From JAEXOD01 sp963663265 (GTDB lineage: Bacteria > Bacteroidota > Ignavibacteria > Ignavibacteriales > Melioribacteraceae), in NCBI GenBank assembly GCA_963663265.2, contig CAXXXM010000002.1:806001-870000 (forward strand): a stretch of 64,000 nucleotides of DNA, written 5' to 3'. Below, in pieces: positions 27,326-36,893 of this stretch. The position numbers were made by a program, and so were the translations under genes. The number at the start of each line of letters is the position of its first letter. Position 1 is the first letter of the stretch. A model generated the notes under the pieces. It worked only from the letters and a program-made list of their open reading frames with translations, ran no database searches and had not been told where the DNA came from.

Positions 27326-30313
27326 ATGAAAATAAAGATGCGTTATACCTTTTTTATTTTCTTTTTCTTGGCACTTAATATAATACAAAGTGCTCCTATT
27401 AAGAATCTTAAAATAAGTATCAATCAACCTAATGGTCAAATTGTTGAATGTTATGTTTCTGGCGATGAATATTTTAATTATATCCACGATGCAGAAGGCT
27501 ACCTTATATTAAAAGATTTAAAAACAGGCTATTATACATATGCCGTACAAGAAAAAGATAAGTTTTTACCTACTCAGTACATTGTAGGAAAAGATTCCCC
27601 TAACGATAAGGGGCTGCCAAACAAAATTGATTTTTCTCAAATTGATGTAGTAAAACTTAGAGAAAAATTTACTGACAAAAGCGGTTTAGGAGTTACTGCC
27701 CCTACTACCGGTATTATTAATAATATTGTTATTTTTATACGGTTTTCTGATGAAGCTGAATTTACTACCCCTTTAAGTGTTTATGATGACATGTTTAACA
27801 AAGAAGGTGAAAATGTAAGTTCAATGCGTGAATATTATGACGAGGCTTCTTATAGTCAATTAACTATCTCCACAACCTTTTATCCTTCAGGTTCCGGAGC
27901 AATAGTTTCATATCAAGATTCACATCCTCGTGCTTATTATCAACCTTCAACAGTTTCCGGTGCAATTGGATATTCGACTGAGTCCGAGCATACGCTGCGC
28001 GAACATACTTTATTGAAAAATGCTATTCAGTCTGTTGCTTCTTCAATACCATCTTCGTTAGTTATTGATGGAGATAATGATGGAGTAATTGATAACATTT
28101 GCTTTATTGTTTCTGGGGCTCCTACAGGATGGAGCGACCTTTTATGGCCACATAAATGGTCTTTATATTCATTTACTGTATCCATCAACGGTAAAAGAGT
28201 TAATGAATATAATTTTCAGTTGCAAACAGATTTGGCAGATGATGGAGTTAGCACATTATGTCACGAAATGTTCCATACATTAGGGGCACCTGATTTATAT
28301 CATTATACCGAAAATGGGATTGAACCTGTAGGTCCTTGGGATTTAATGTCAGATAATGCTACACCTCCTCAGCATATGGCTGTGTACATGAAATTTAAAT
28401 ATGGTAAATGGATCTCTTCTATTCCAACAATTACTTCAGATGGAATTTATTCTTTAAATTCTGTTTCTTCTCCAACAAACAATATTTACAAAATTCCTTC
28501 TCCTCGTTCTAATTACGAAGCTATTTATGTTGAGTATAGACATGCTGTTACAATTTTTGAAGGTTCTGTACCCGGCGAAGGATTATTAATTTATAGAAAT
28601 GACCCAAGATATCCTGGCAATAGAAACGGACCGCCTGATGAAGTTTATATTTATAGACCAAATGGTACTACTAATGTAAACGGAACCCTTAATTCAGCAA
28701 ACTTTAGTGCGGATAACGGAAGAAATTCCGCAGGTTTTGGTACAAATCCCGAATTGTTCCTTTCTAACGGAAGACTAAGTGGAATTAGCATTTCTGAAAT
28801 TAGTGCAATTGATAATACTATCTCCTTTAAAGTACATATTGAAAAATCACTTGTTGCATTAGCTCCTTATTCAGGCACTAATTTAAATGTTGATGAACAA
28901 ACCACAATTACTTGGGATAACTTTGGTTCAACAACAGACTATAACCTTGATTATTCTATTGATAATGGTGCTACATGGCAATCAATTGCAACAAACATTC
29001 CGTCAAGCACTTATTCTTTTGACTGGACAGTTCCAAACACTCCAACTTTCCAAGCTAAAATTAGAGTTTCAAGTGCTGCTGATAATACAGTTTTTGACAC
29101 AACTGATGAAACCTTTTCTATTATTCCTTCCGGAGATTTTAATGTTTCGTTATTTAAGTCATATAAAGTTTCCGGATTTTCAAATGGTGTAACATTAAAC
29201 AATGGAAAAGCTTATGTAGCATCTAAAGCTGCCGGCTTGCATGTATTGGATATTTCTCAAGCTGATACTTTAATATACTTAGGAAATTATAATTCAGATG
29301 GAACCGCATTACATACTGCTATTAACGATACAATAGCATACTTATCTGATGATTCAAAAGGGCTTAAAATTTTAAGCGTTAACGACCCAAGTAATATTAA
29401 ATTGCTTTCAACTATTTCTGAAACCGGAAAAATTATTTTCAGCAAACAAGTTGGTAATTATTTATATTTAGTAAACACTACTTCGGGTATTAGTATTTAC
29501 GATGTAACCAATCCTGCCTCACCTGTTTCAAAAAATGTAATTCAAATAGATGGAACATCTAAATTTTTTGATATAATCGGTTCAAAACTTTATGTTTTAA
29601 CAGAGACTAATTTTGCAATTTATGATTTAATAGATGGATTAAACGCCACATTATTGGGCAGCACAAATATTGATGGAACCGGTTCTACTTTCCAAATTAA
29701 AGATAATTATGCTTACTTAGCCGCAAAAGCTGCAGGTTTAGTAGTAATAGATATTGCTAATACAGCTAATCCTCAAGTAATATTCAAAAATAACAGTTTC
29801 GGCTCTGCTTCTGATATTAAAGTTAAAGGTGATTACCTTGTTACTGCAAATGAAACTAATGGAATAAGTATTTATTCAATAGAAGACCCAACTGCACCTA
29901 TCGGTTCAGGACGTTACCAAACTTCTATTAACGCAGTTTCCATTGATTTACAAGATAATAGAATATATATTGCTGCTTTAACTGGTGGATTAGTAGTTTT
30001 AGAAAGCGACTTGTTAACTAATGTTGAGGATAATTTAGTTATCGTTCCAAACAGTTTGGAACTTTACCAAAACTATCCAAATCCTTTTAACCCAAATACT
30101 AAAATTAGATTTTCAATCCCTTCTAACGGTAACTGTTCTGTTAAAATCTATAATATTCTTGGACAGATGATTCAGTCTTATTCCTATTCTGATTTAGCTG
30201 CCGGTACTCATGAATTTAATTTTAATGGAAGTAACTTTGCAAGTGGAATTTATTTATACTCATTAGAATTTAAAAACTCAATAGTTACTAAGAAAATGAT
30301 GATGATCAAATAG
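27326..30313 (+). CDS. Secreted M6-family metalloprotease, tandem paralogue
   Basis: The ATG at 27326 is chosen because GGAG (27316-27319) is then a normal ribosome site, and MKIKMRYTFFIFFFLALNII is a proper signal peptide. An ATG at 27314 overlaps that site. The 995-residue protein matches its upstream neighbour along its whole length: zinc motif HEMFH at 313-317 with TLGAPDLYHY, an Ig-like domain, LVIVD propeller repeats (GLHVLDISQAD, GLKILSVNDPS, GLVVIDIANTA) and a type A sorting domain (NYPNPFNPNTKIRF ... KKMMMIK). Conservation is strongest in the protease domain and weaker in the propeller, which suggests an old duplication with changed binding specificity. A terminator follows at 30362. 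Confidence 0.92.
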   Translation: MKIKMRYTFFIFFFLALNIIQSAPIKNLKISINQPNGQIVECYVSGDEYFNYIHDAEGYLILKDLKTGYYTYAVQEKDKFLPTQYIVGKDSPNDKGLPNKIDFSQIDVVKLREKFTDKSGLGVTAPTTGIINNIVIFIRFSDEAEFTTPLSVYDDMFNKEGENVSSMREYYDEASYSQLTISTTFYPSGSGAIVSYQDSHPRAYYQPSTVSGAIGYSTESEHTLREHTLLKNAIQSVASSIPSSLVIDGDNDGVIDNICFIVSGAPTGWSDLLWPHKWSLYSFTVSINGKRVNEYNFQLQTDLADDGVSTLCHEMFHTLGAPDLYHYTENGIEPVGPWDLMSDNATPPQHMAVYMKFKYGKWISSIPTITSDGIYSLNSVSSPTNNIYKIPSPRSNYEAIYVEYRHAVTIFEGSVPGEGLLIYRNDPRYPGNRNGPPDEVYIYRPNGTTNVNGTLNSANFSADNGRNSAGFGTNPELFLSNGRLSGISISEISAIDNTISFKVHIEKSLVALAPYSGTNLNVDEQTTITWDNFGSTTDYNLDYSIDNGATWQSIATNIPSSTYSFDWTVPNTPTFQAKIRVSSAADNTVFDTTDETFSIIPSGDFNVSLFKSYKVSGFSNGVTLNNGKAYVASKAAGLHVLDISQADTLIYLGNYNSDGTALHTAINDTIAYLSDDSKGLKILSVNDPSNIKLLSTISETGKIIFSKQVGNYLYLVNTTSGISIYDVTNPASPVSKNVIQIDGTSKFFDIIGSKLYVLTETNFAIYDLIDGLNATLLGSTNIDGTGSTFQIKDNYAYLAAKAAGLVVIDIANTANPQVIFKNNSFGSASDIKVKGDYLVTANETNGISIYSIEDPTAPIGSGRYQTSINAVSIDLQDNRIYIAALTGGLVVLESDLLTNVEDNLVIVPNSLELYQNYPNPFNPNTKIRFSIPSNGNCSVKIYNILGQMIQSYSYSDLAAGTHEFNFNGSNFASGIYLYSLEFKNSIVTKKMMMIK

Positions 30314-30361
30314 TATCAAATAATTTTTAATTCTAAATTTTTAATTTTTAATTATTGTACA

Positions 30362-30395
30362 CCGCTCAACATAAAACGTTGAGCGGCTTTGTTTT
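30362..30395 (+). terminator. Terminator of the second M6 protease gene
   Basis: CCGCTCAAC (30362-30370) pairs with GTTGAGCGG (30378-30386), followed by CTTTGTTTT. It lies 49 bases after the stop and is nearly identical in stem to 32159-32183. Confidence 0.85.
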
Positions 30396-30536
30396 AAATA
30401 CTAAGTTTAATATACCACAAATAATGTTAATGACGACATTATTACCCACAATAAAATTCCAAGAACAAATGGTTTGAATATTTTTAGGGCAATACTTAAA
30501 TTACTCAGGCATAATAATCCCCAAAACCATCTAAGC

Positions 30537-30570
30537 TCTTGATTTTATTCCTATATTTTGTTAATTTAAT
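30537..30570 (+). promoter_or_regulatory. Promoter-like block upstream of the 507-residue secreted protein
   Basis: It aligns with 27268-27301 and contains TATATTTTG, a match to the Bacteroidota -7 element TAnnTTTG, about 37 bases before the start. Confidence 0.4.
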
Positions 30571-30595
30571 ACACAAAAATTAGGTAAAGGAGTTT

Positions 30596-32119
30596 ATGAA
30601 AATCACAACAGGTATTTTGCTAATTTGGTTTTGTTGTAATGTTATAAATATTGGACAAACATTACCAAATCCTATCAATGAACCAATATTGAATAATATT
30701 AATAAACCAATATCAAAACCATTAAATAATAAAGAAACTACATTTTATCCAACTTTAATTAATTTCGATGACCACTATAAATATAAATTTATTTATGATG
30801 ATAAATTAAACACCAAAACAGTTGAAACGAGTAGTTATTTAAACAATAATTGGGAGCATATTTCCTCAATGGAATATCATTATAACGATAATGGTGATAC
30901 AACTTTAATTCAAGGTTGGTCGTTCCGTGATAGTACTACAAAACTTTATTATGAAAAAATTTTCAAATACAATACTTCCAATTCACGTATATTTGATTCT
31001 ACAGTAAATGTAGAAAACCCTTTTTCCAGTGACAACCGTAACAATTACGTATATGATGAAAACAATAGATTAATTTCTCAACTGTATGAAGAGAAGAACT
31101 TATACACTTCCAATTTTGAAAAGAAAAACCAATACGATTATACTTATTTTGATAACACAAATAACATTAAAAATTCTGTAACCACAGATTACTTTAATAA
31201 CACGATTTGGATTTTTGAATCAAACCATAATGAAAGCGGAAAACCACTTGAAACGGATGCTAAAAGCTTTAATGGAAACGAATGGGTGCATGAGCATAAG
31301 ACTTTATATGAATATAATGATTATGGGAAATTAATCAAATTAACTTTTATACCTTATAATCAACAAAATTTGGCTCATGGCTATATTTATAACTATTATT
31401 ATAATTCTATAAACATGGTTGATAGTAGCGTAGCATTTATGAGTACCAATGATGGTCAGTGGCTAAAGTACTATAAAGTTACTTACAATTATGATTTAGA
31501 TTATAACATACTCCAAATTTTGAGGGAACATTTACCTGGGACAAGTGTTGTGGAAAGCTATATGCAAGAATATTTCTATGATTCTCATCAAAATATGATC
31601 CAAGAAATTCAGTCAAGAAAGTCACTGGGCTCCAACGATTGGTTTAACCTTAAACGGAAAGATTATATCTATGATGAATTCAATAATACGATTGGTGCCC
31701 AATGTTTTTCAATTTACCAGAATGCTTGGTCACCCGATTATGATTCTGTTAATATTTTCTATAACAATAAAAACAATGTTTTACATTATAATGCACGTTT
31801 TTGCACGATTGAATATAGTACATTTTCAGATATTCATGAGAATATTTTATCCCCGTTTTTGTTTTCGCTTTCTCAAAACTACCCTAACCCGTTTAATCCA
31901 AGTACAAGTATAAATTTCACTCTGCCAAAAGGTGGTTTTACATCATTAAAGATATATGACATCTTAGGTAAAGAAGTAACTACATTATGCAACGAAGAAT
32001 TAAATGCAGGTAATTATACAAGAACTTGGAATGCATCAAATTATAGCAGCGGTGTTTATTTTTACCGACTTTCTGCGGGGAATTTTTCTACAACCAAAAA
32101 GATGATGTTAGTAAAATAA
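30596..32119 (+). CDS. Secreted YD-repeat-like protein with type IX sorting domain
   Basis: This 507-residue protein has a signal peptide (MKITTGILLIWFCCNVINIG). The body has many tyrosine-rich strand pairs (YHYNDNGDTTLIQGW, YVYDENNRLISQL, YEYNDYGKLIKL, YIYDEFNNTIGAQ) that look like degenerate YD/RHS-type or DUF3836-like beta repeats. The C-terminal type A sorting domain is NYPNPFNPSTSINF ... KKMMLVK. There is no catalytic motif. It is probably a surface protein of unknown role. AAAGGAG precedes the start. It has its own promoter-like block and a terminator at 32159. Confidence 0.8.
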   Translation: MKITTGILLIWFCCNVINIGQTLPNPINEPILNNINKPISKPLNNKETTFYPTLINFDDHYKYKFIYDDKLNTKTVETSSYLNNNWEHISSMEYHYNDNGDTTLIQGWSFRDSTTKLYYEKIFKYNTSNSRIFDSTVNVENPFSSDNRNNYVYDENNRLISQLYEEKNLYTSNFEKKNQYDYTYFDNTNNIKNSVTTDYFNNTIWIFESNHNESGKPLETDAKSFNGNEWVHEHKTLYEYNDYGKLIKLTFIPYNQQNLAHGYIYNYYYNSINMVDSSVAFMSTNDGQWLKYYKVTYNYDLDYNILQILREHLPGTSVVESYMQEYFYDSHQNMIQEIQSRKSLGSNDWFNLKRKDYIYDEFNNTIGAQCFSIYQNAWSPDYDSVNIFYNNKNNVLHYNARFCTIEYSTFSDIHENILSPFLFSLSQNYPNPFNPSTSINFTLPKGGFTSLKIYDILGKEVTTLCNEELNAGNYTRTWNASNYSSGVYFYRLSAGNFSTTKKMMLVK

Positions 32120-32158
32120 GGCTAAGTGTTTAAGGTTAAAGGTTAAATTTATTGTACA

Positions 32159-32192
32159 CCGCTTAACACAAAACGTTGAGCGGTTTTTTTTT
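32159..32192 (+). terminator. Terminator of the 507-residue protein gene
   Basis: CCGCTTAAC (32159-32167) pairs with GTTGAGCGG (32175-32183), followed by nine T. It lies 39 bases after the stop and nine bases before the end of the convergent methyltransferase gene. Confidence 0.9.
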
Positions 32193-32200
32193 ATACTATT

Positions 32201-33304
32201 TTATTTAATATTATGAAACTCTTTTAGTTTTTCATAATTTTCATATATGTTGCTTATATAATTTGAATTCTTTTCGGGTAATTTCAGTAATTCATCAATA
32301 AATACTGATATATCTTCAGTTGAAAAAAAAGATCTGTTATGTTTTGATAATTCAATTTCACACATTATAAAAGTATACAGTATTTCATCTTTGTTTTCAT
32401 TATTTATTTTCGCTTCTTCACGTAGTTCGTTAATTAGTAAAAAGAACTCATCAACATCGTTATTTATTAACCGATAAATCAATGAAAGTAGTAACATCAA
32501 TTTTGCTTTAAGATTGCCGCTAATTAAATAACTTTTTCTAAACAACTCTATTGCCTCAACGGGTCTTGTTCTTAATCCCAAATCATTAATCTGTTCCCAA
32601 AAGTAATTACCTTGTATATATAATTGGTTATAATCTTTTGAGCAAATCTTTTGAGCAAACGAATAATAACTCCATACTTTTTCTTCAGCACCAAGCCTAC
32701 TAACTTTAGTATATGAATTGCTGTACATAAAATCATCATACATTGCTACATCAAAACCATTAATCATTAAAAACTCTTTAAATGCTTTTTTTTCAAACAA
32801 TTGAGGATAAAACAAGCGGGGCCAATGATATGTTAATGGATTTGGTGTGCTTATTATTAATATTCCCTCATCAATCAGCACTCTATTTATTTCTTCAATA
32901 GCATGCTGAGGATTTGCGAAATGCTCAAATACTTCAAAGGCAAATATTATATCAATACTATTGTTTTCATAAGGAAGTTTTTCAGTATCTAAATTTGCTT
33001 TTTGTACTTTTAGACCAAGTTCACCTGCAAAAAAAATTGCCGAATCCGAAATGTCTATTCCGCATACTTTGTTTTCATCTTTTAGATGAACAATTATTCC
33101 CCCTTTTCCTCCTACCCCTATTTCTAATACTTTTTTATTTTTTATTCCTTCGGGAAAAAATTCTTTTAGTATTGCATTATATTTTTGTTTGGAAAGATCT
33201 TCGCTGTCAACTCTCCCTTTTTGCCAATAGTCTTTATAGAACTCTTCTGAATTTGAATTATACTCTATTTTAGAATTAAAGATGGTTTGAATTTCGCCCT
33301 CCAT
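32201..33304 (-). CDS. Class I SAM-dependent methyltransferase with C-terminal helical domain
   Basis: This 367-residue protein carries a Methyltransf_11-type fold. The SAM-binding glycine motif is VLEIGVGGKGG (about 60-70). The acidic loop GIDISDSA, the post-I segment NNSIDIIFAFEVFEHFANP and RVLIDEGILIISTPNP follow. Residues 260-367 are helical and charged, possibly a TPR-like extension. The substrate is not identifiable; related proteins often modify glycans or quinones. It stands alone on the minus strand, convergent with the secreted protein gene. The start agrees with the onset of homology. Confidence 0.85.
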   Translation of the reverse strand: MEGEIQTIFNSKIEYNSNSEEFYKDYWQKGRVDSEDLSKQKYNAILKEFFPEGIKNKKVLEIGVGGKGGIIVHLKDENKVCGIDISDSAIFFAGELGLKVQKANLDTEKLPYENNSIDIIFAFEVFEHFANPQHAIEEINRVLIDEGILIISTPNPLTYHWPRLFYPQLFEKKAFKEFLMINGFDVAMYDDFMYSNSYTKVSRLGAEEKVWSYYSFAQKICSKDYNQLYIQGNYFWEQINDLGLRTRPVEAIELFRKSYLISGNLKAKLMLLLSLIYRLINNDVDEFFLLINELREEAKINNENKDEILYTFIMCEIELSKHNRSFFSTEDISVFIDELLKLPEKNSNYISNIYENYEKLKEFHNIK

Positions 33305-33539
33305 AAATGGCTCCTTGCTTAGATTATAATATTAATAAAAATTTATTAATAAGTTATAAATAATAACGTTGTCTTTCAACTACAAAATAAAAAATATTTT
33401 TCAATCTCTTTATTTTTGTAGAATTCCGTCGTTTTTAGATTCCAAAACATCTTTCAATGCATTTTAGTTGTGGGCATCTTTATTTTACTTATAGTATTTT
33501 CATGTTTTATAAGCAACGCAGAGTTTTTAACTAATTTAT

Positions 33540-34460
33540 CTATCCTACCACAAATAATGTTAACGATGACATTATTACCCACAATAAGATACCAAGCACA
33601 AATGGTTTATATCCAACTGTTTTGATAGTGTTAAGAGTAATATTTGAACCAATCAAAAATAAAGTTATAACCAATCCTTGGCGTGATATTTCATAAACAA
33701 CATGGAAAATATCCCTCATTCCAACTAAGTAAGTGTTAACCAACATTGCCAAGAAGAACACAAAAATAAAATAAGGAATTTTAACTTTTTTAACCTCAGA
33801 CTTAAAGAACATTCCCGAAAGTAAGGCAACCGGAATAATCCACAAAGCTCTTGTAAGTTTAACTGTTGTTGCAATGTCTAACGCTGTTTTTCCATAACTG
33901 GAAGCGGCTCCAACAACTGAACTGGTATCATGAATTGCTATTGCAGCCCATAAACCAAATTGTTCTTGGGTTAATCCTAAAACGTGCCCTAAGAATGGGA
34001 ATAATATTAAAGCAACACTATTTAATACAAATACTACACCCAAAGCCACAGATGTTTCTTCGCTTTTAGATTCAATAACCGGAGATACTGCTGCAATTGC
34101 ACTACCACCACAAATTGCAGTTCCTGTTGAAATTAAATAACTTGTCTTCTTTTCAATTTTTAGAAGTTTCGCTAATGTCATACCTACAACAAAAGTTGTA
34201 ATTATTCCAGCAATTGTATATAAAAAACCGGATTTGCCTGCTTCCAAAGCGACTGCTGCATTCATACCAAAACCCAAACCAACCACAGAAAACTGCAACA
34301 ACTTATGAGTTGCTTTTTGTGTCTTTTCAATAAATGGATTACCAAATAATACTGCAAAAACTACTCCTGCTAACAATGCAATTGGAGCTGATATTTGAGG
34401 GAAAGCACATAACACTAATAATATTATAAAAAGAACATTTGAATAACGAAATTGGAACAT
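33540..34460 (-). CDS. YeiH/UPF0324 family putative sulfate exporter
   Basis: The product from the ATG at 34460 (MFQFRYSNVLFI) has 306 residues and about nine to ten hydrophobic segments. A start four codons upstream would need TTG. UPF0324 hallmarks are visible: LQFSVVGLGFGMNAAVALEA, ISTGTAICGGSAIAAVSPVI and WAAIAIHDTSSVVGAASSYG. This family of inner-membrane proteins is annotated as sulfate exporters, but the transported substrate is poorly established. Neighbours give no functional hint. The start lies 262 bases from the divergent YCII gene. Confidence 0.9.
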   Translation of the reverse strand: MFQFRYSNVLFIILLVLCAFPQISAPIALLAGVVFAVLFGNPFIEKTQKATHKLLQFSVVGLGFGMNAAVALEAGKSGFLYTIAGIITTFVVGMTLAKLLKIEKKTSYLISTGTAICGGSAIAAVSPVIESKSEETSVALGVVFVLNSVALILFPFLGHVLGLTQEQFGLWAAIAIHDTSSVVGAASSYGKTALDIATTVKLTRALWIIPVALLSGMFFKSEVKKVKIPYFIFVFFLAMLVNTYLVGMRDIFHVVYEISRQGLVITLFLIGSNITLNTIKTVGYKPFVLGILLWVIMSSLTLFVVG

Positions 34461-34722
34461 AATAAAAAACAATTCAATATAATGAGAAAATAATTAACTT
34501 AAGTTTATTGTACATAATTTGGATTTTATTGTTCCGTGAGAAAAGAATATTATTTTGTTTTGAAAGGCATATAAAAATATTGTTTAAAATGAGTAATTAC
34601 ATACATTTTTATAAAATAATTGTAAAAGAAAGTTCATATAATGAGGAACTTTTCCTCTATTGATGCTTCTAAATAAAGGATTAATAAAATAATTTGAGAC
34701 ATTTTTAAGTTTAGAGGTTTAA

Positions 34723-35040
34723 ATGGAAAACAATAATTTATCGGTTTATTCTGTTATTCTATCAGCAACAACAAAATTTGGTGAAGGAAATAATTGGACA
34801 GAAGTTGAAAAAGCAGTTATGAAAGATCACCTTGAATATTTAAGGAATTTGTATAATGAGGGAACTCTTCTTCAAGCAGGAAGAACTGAAGTTTTAGATT
34901 TATCTACTTATGGTTTTTTAATTTACAAAGCTGAGAACGACGAAAAAGCTAACGAAATTGCTGCAAAAGATCCTATTGTTGAAACCGGTATGATGACTGC
35001 TAAAGTTACCCCCTACAAGATTGCTTTTGGTTTAAATTAA
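34723..35040 (+). CDS. YCII-related domain protein (copy A)
   Basis: This 105-residue protein has the ferredoxin-like alpha-beta YCII fold. It shows an N-terminal strand YSVILSATT, then MKDHLEYLRNLYNEGTLLQAGRTE, the family pattern of H-x3-L followed by a G-R segment, and a C-terminal strand TAKVTPYKIAFGL. YciI-like proteins are small enzymes or binding proteins with a conserved His-Asp pair; the exact reaction is unknown. A second copy is at 48757-49062 and the remains of a third at 51253-51338. It is followed by a nine-base-pair hairpin terminator. Confidence 0.85.
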   Translation: MENNNLSVYSVILSATTKFGEGNNWTEVEKAVMKDHLEYLRNLYNEGTLLQAGRTEVLDLSTYGFLIYKAENDEKANEIAAKDPIVETGMMTAKVTPYKIAFGLN

Positions 35041-35060
35041 AAGAGCGACTCCATAGTTAA

Positions 35061-35094
35061 AAAGGTCAGCCCATATTTTATTAATCTGACCTTT
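35061..35094. terminator. Hairpin between the YCII gene and a PepSY-like gene remnant
   Basis: AAAGGTCAG (35061-35069) pairs with CTGACCTTT (35086-35094). The right arm and following bases resemble the terminator of the PepSY-like gene at 43081-43115, so the remnant brought its terminator with it. Confidence 0.7.
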
Positions 35095-35102
35095 CTAACG
35101 TA

Positions 35103-35205
35103 TTATAATCCTAAAAAGTTTAATATTGATTTTTGAGAATCAACATCACTTTTATCTACTTGTTTCCCGTCTTTGTAGTGCTACTCTGTAATTTTGAATC
35201 AACAA
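35103..35205 (-). pseudogene. C-terminal remnant of a PepSY-like gene
   Basis: The minus-strand translation of 35103-35171 reads KDGKQVDKSDVD-SQKSILNFLGL and a stop. This matches the C-terminus of the intact protein at 43123-43608 (KDGKQVDKSDVD-AEKSVLDFLGL). Further upstream the alignment continues at base level but meets TAG and TGA in frame and then fades. No start or N-terminal half remains. It is therefore a decayed duplicate lying just after a YCII gene. Confidence 0.85.
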
Positions 35206-35283
35206 ATCTTATCCCCCCAAAAAAGTGAAATTTTCTAATATTAACAAAAGCATTTTGTCTTATCATTAATTTATAAAACAAAA

Positions 35284-35895
35284 TTATAATAAACTAATAA
35301 CTGCAAAAATTCCTGAACCAATTATAAAAATTCCAGCAATTCTGTTTGTCCAAACTAATCCATTAAGATTCAATTTGTATCTAAAAAATGCAGCTCCCAA
35401 ATAAAGAATAGTAAACCATAAAAACGTTCCCAGAAAAACCCCGAACATTAATGAAATTGCTTGAAAAGAACTTTTACTTTTTCCAAATCCATATTCACTA
35501 AAAATTGCAACAAAAACGAAGATTGTTAATGGGTTTGTAAGTCCCATTAAGATTACTGAAATAAATAGACCTAAATTCTTGTTACTGCTAATTCTCACTT
35601 TAGGATTTATAGGTTTTGCCTTAAAAATTTTTAGACCGAACAACAAAAGGAGAATCCCTCCAAATAACCTAATCCAAATTTTTTGTTCTAAAATAATACC
35701 AGATATAAAAGTAAGTCCAAAAGCTGCAATTCCGCTATAAAATAAATCTACTATTGCCGCAGCTAATCCAACAACCAATCCACTAAATCGACTTTCTGTA
35801 AGAGTTTTGCTAACACACATCATCCCCATAGGTCCAATCGGAATCGCCATCAAAAAACCAGCAAATATGCTAACTACAAAAGCATTAAATTCCAT
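35284..35895 (-). CDS. LysE family translocator
   Basis: This 203-residue membrane protein has about six hydrophobic segments and the LysE/RhtB opening FLMAIPIGPMGMMCVSKTL. LRLFGGILLLLFGLKIF (here IRLFGGILLLLFGLKIF) and LMGLTNPLTIFVFVAIFSEYG also fit the family. Members export amino acids or related metabolites through the inner membrane. The substrate is unknown. It stands alone, 54 bases after the start of the convergent-side GH130 unit and on the same strand. Confidence 0.9.
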   Translation of the reverse strand: MEFNAFVVSIFAGFLMAIPIGPMGMMCVSKTLTESRFSGLVVGLAAAIVDLFYSGIAAFGLTFISGIILEQKIWIRLFGGILLLLFGLKIFKAKPINPKVRISSNKNLGLFISVILMGLTNPLTIFVFVAIFSEYGFGKSKSSFQAISLMFGVFLGTFLWFTILYLGAAFFRYKLNLNGLVWTNRIAGIFIIGSGIFAVISLL

Positions 35896-35948
35896 TTTTA
35901 GCTTAACACCTATATATTAGATTTTCTGAGTTTTTTTAGTTTAATACT

Positions 35949-36893
35949 TCAAGAACAATGTTCATCAAGCCATTTTAGTATCTCTTTTATGCTCCCAGTA
36001 GCTAAGGCAATACAAGTATCAGCTGCTCCATAATAAATATTAATGGTATCGCCATCAGCACCCAACGTGTAACCGCAAGGAAAAACGACACTCCCCACAT
36101 CGCCATACAATTCATAAGCCATTTCAGGGGCAAACATCCATTCATTACTTCGTTTTAAGCATTTTTCAGGCGTTTTAAGGTCAAACAATGCTACTCCCAA
36201 CCGGTATATACACCCACTACATGACTGCCTTACGCCATGATATATTATTAACCAGCCCTCAGGTGTTTCAATCGGCGGCGGTGACAATCCAATTTTATTT
36301 GCGTCCCACCATGCACCTTTTCTTGCTTGCAACATTAACTTATGAACTCCCCAATGGATTAAATCCGGCGAATACGAAATCCAGATATGTGCTCGTGGAG
36401 CACTTACAGGGCGATGAATTAATGCCCAGTTCCCATTTATTTTATGAGGTAACAAGGCAGCGTCCTTGTCTTCGGGAGACATTATTATTCCACATCTTTC
36501 AAAACGCTTAAAGTCTTTTGTTAATGCTAAGGCAACTCCGGGTCCATCACGCGAATACGCTGTATAAACAATTGCATACTGTTCCAATTCAGGCACAAAA
36601 GTTATTCTGGGATCTTCTATTCCACCCAGTTCTTCTGGATAATTTTTGGGATCAGGAAATAACGTAGGACTTAAATCAATATCCCAATTATCTATTCCAT
36701 TAGCCGATTTAGCTACACAAAAATGAGAAAGACCTCGTCTATCTTCTACTCTACATAACAGTAATGTAGTACCATCAGGCAATAATACAGCTCCGGGGTT
36801 AAAGACTGTATTTACTGGATAAGGCCAATCATTAGCAGTCAAAATTGGATTTGTTTTATGACGATAAAAAAGTGATGTATGTTGACTATTCAT
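35949..36893 (-). CDS. GH130 family beta-mannoside phosphorylase-like enzyme
   Basis: This 314-residue protein folds as a five-bladed propeller of family GH130. Marker segments are NTVFNPGAVLLPDGTTLLL, CRVEDRRGLSHF, LGGIEDPRIT (with the conserved catalytic Asp), GAWWDANKIGLSPPPIETPE, GWLIIYHGV and DTINIYYGAADTCIALA. GH130 enzymes phosphorolyse or hydrolyse beta-1,4- or beta-1,2-linked mannosides. No signal peptide is present, so it acts in the cytoplasm. The gene overlaps the upstream glycosyltransferase gene by four bases (ATGA, 36890-36893), so the two are translationally coupled and likely act on the same glycan. Linkage specificity is not readable by eye. Confidence 0.92.
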   Translation of the reverse strand: MNSQHTSLFYRHKTNPILTANDWPYPVNTVFNPGAVLLPDGTTLLLCRVEDRRGLSHFCVAKSANGIDNWDIDLSPTLFPDPKNYPEELGGIEDPRITFVPELEQYAIVYTAYSRDGPGVALALTKDFKRFERCGIIMSPEDKDAALLPHKINGNWALIHRPVSAPRAHIWISYSPDLIHWGVHKLMLQARKGAWWDANKIGLSPPPIETPEGWLIIYHGVRQSCSGCIYRLGVALFDLKTPEKCLKRSNEWMFAPEMAYELYGDVGSVVFPCGYTLGADGDTINIYYGAADTCIALATGSIKEILKWLDEHCS

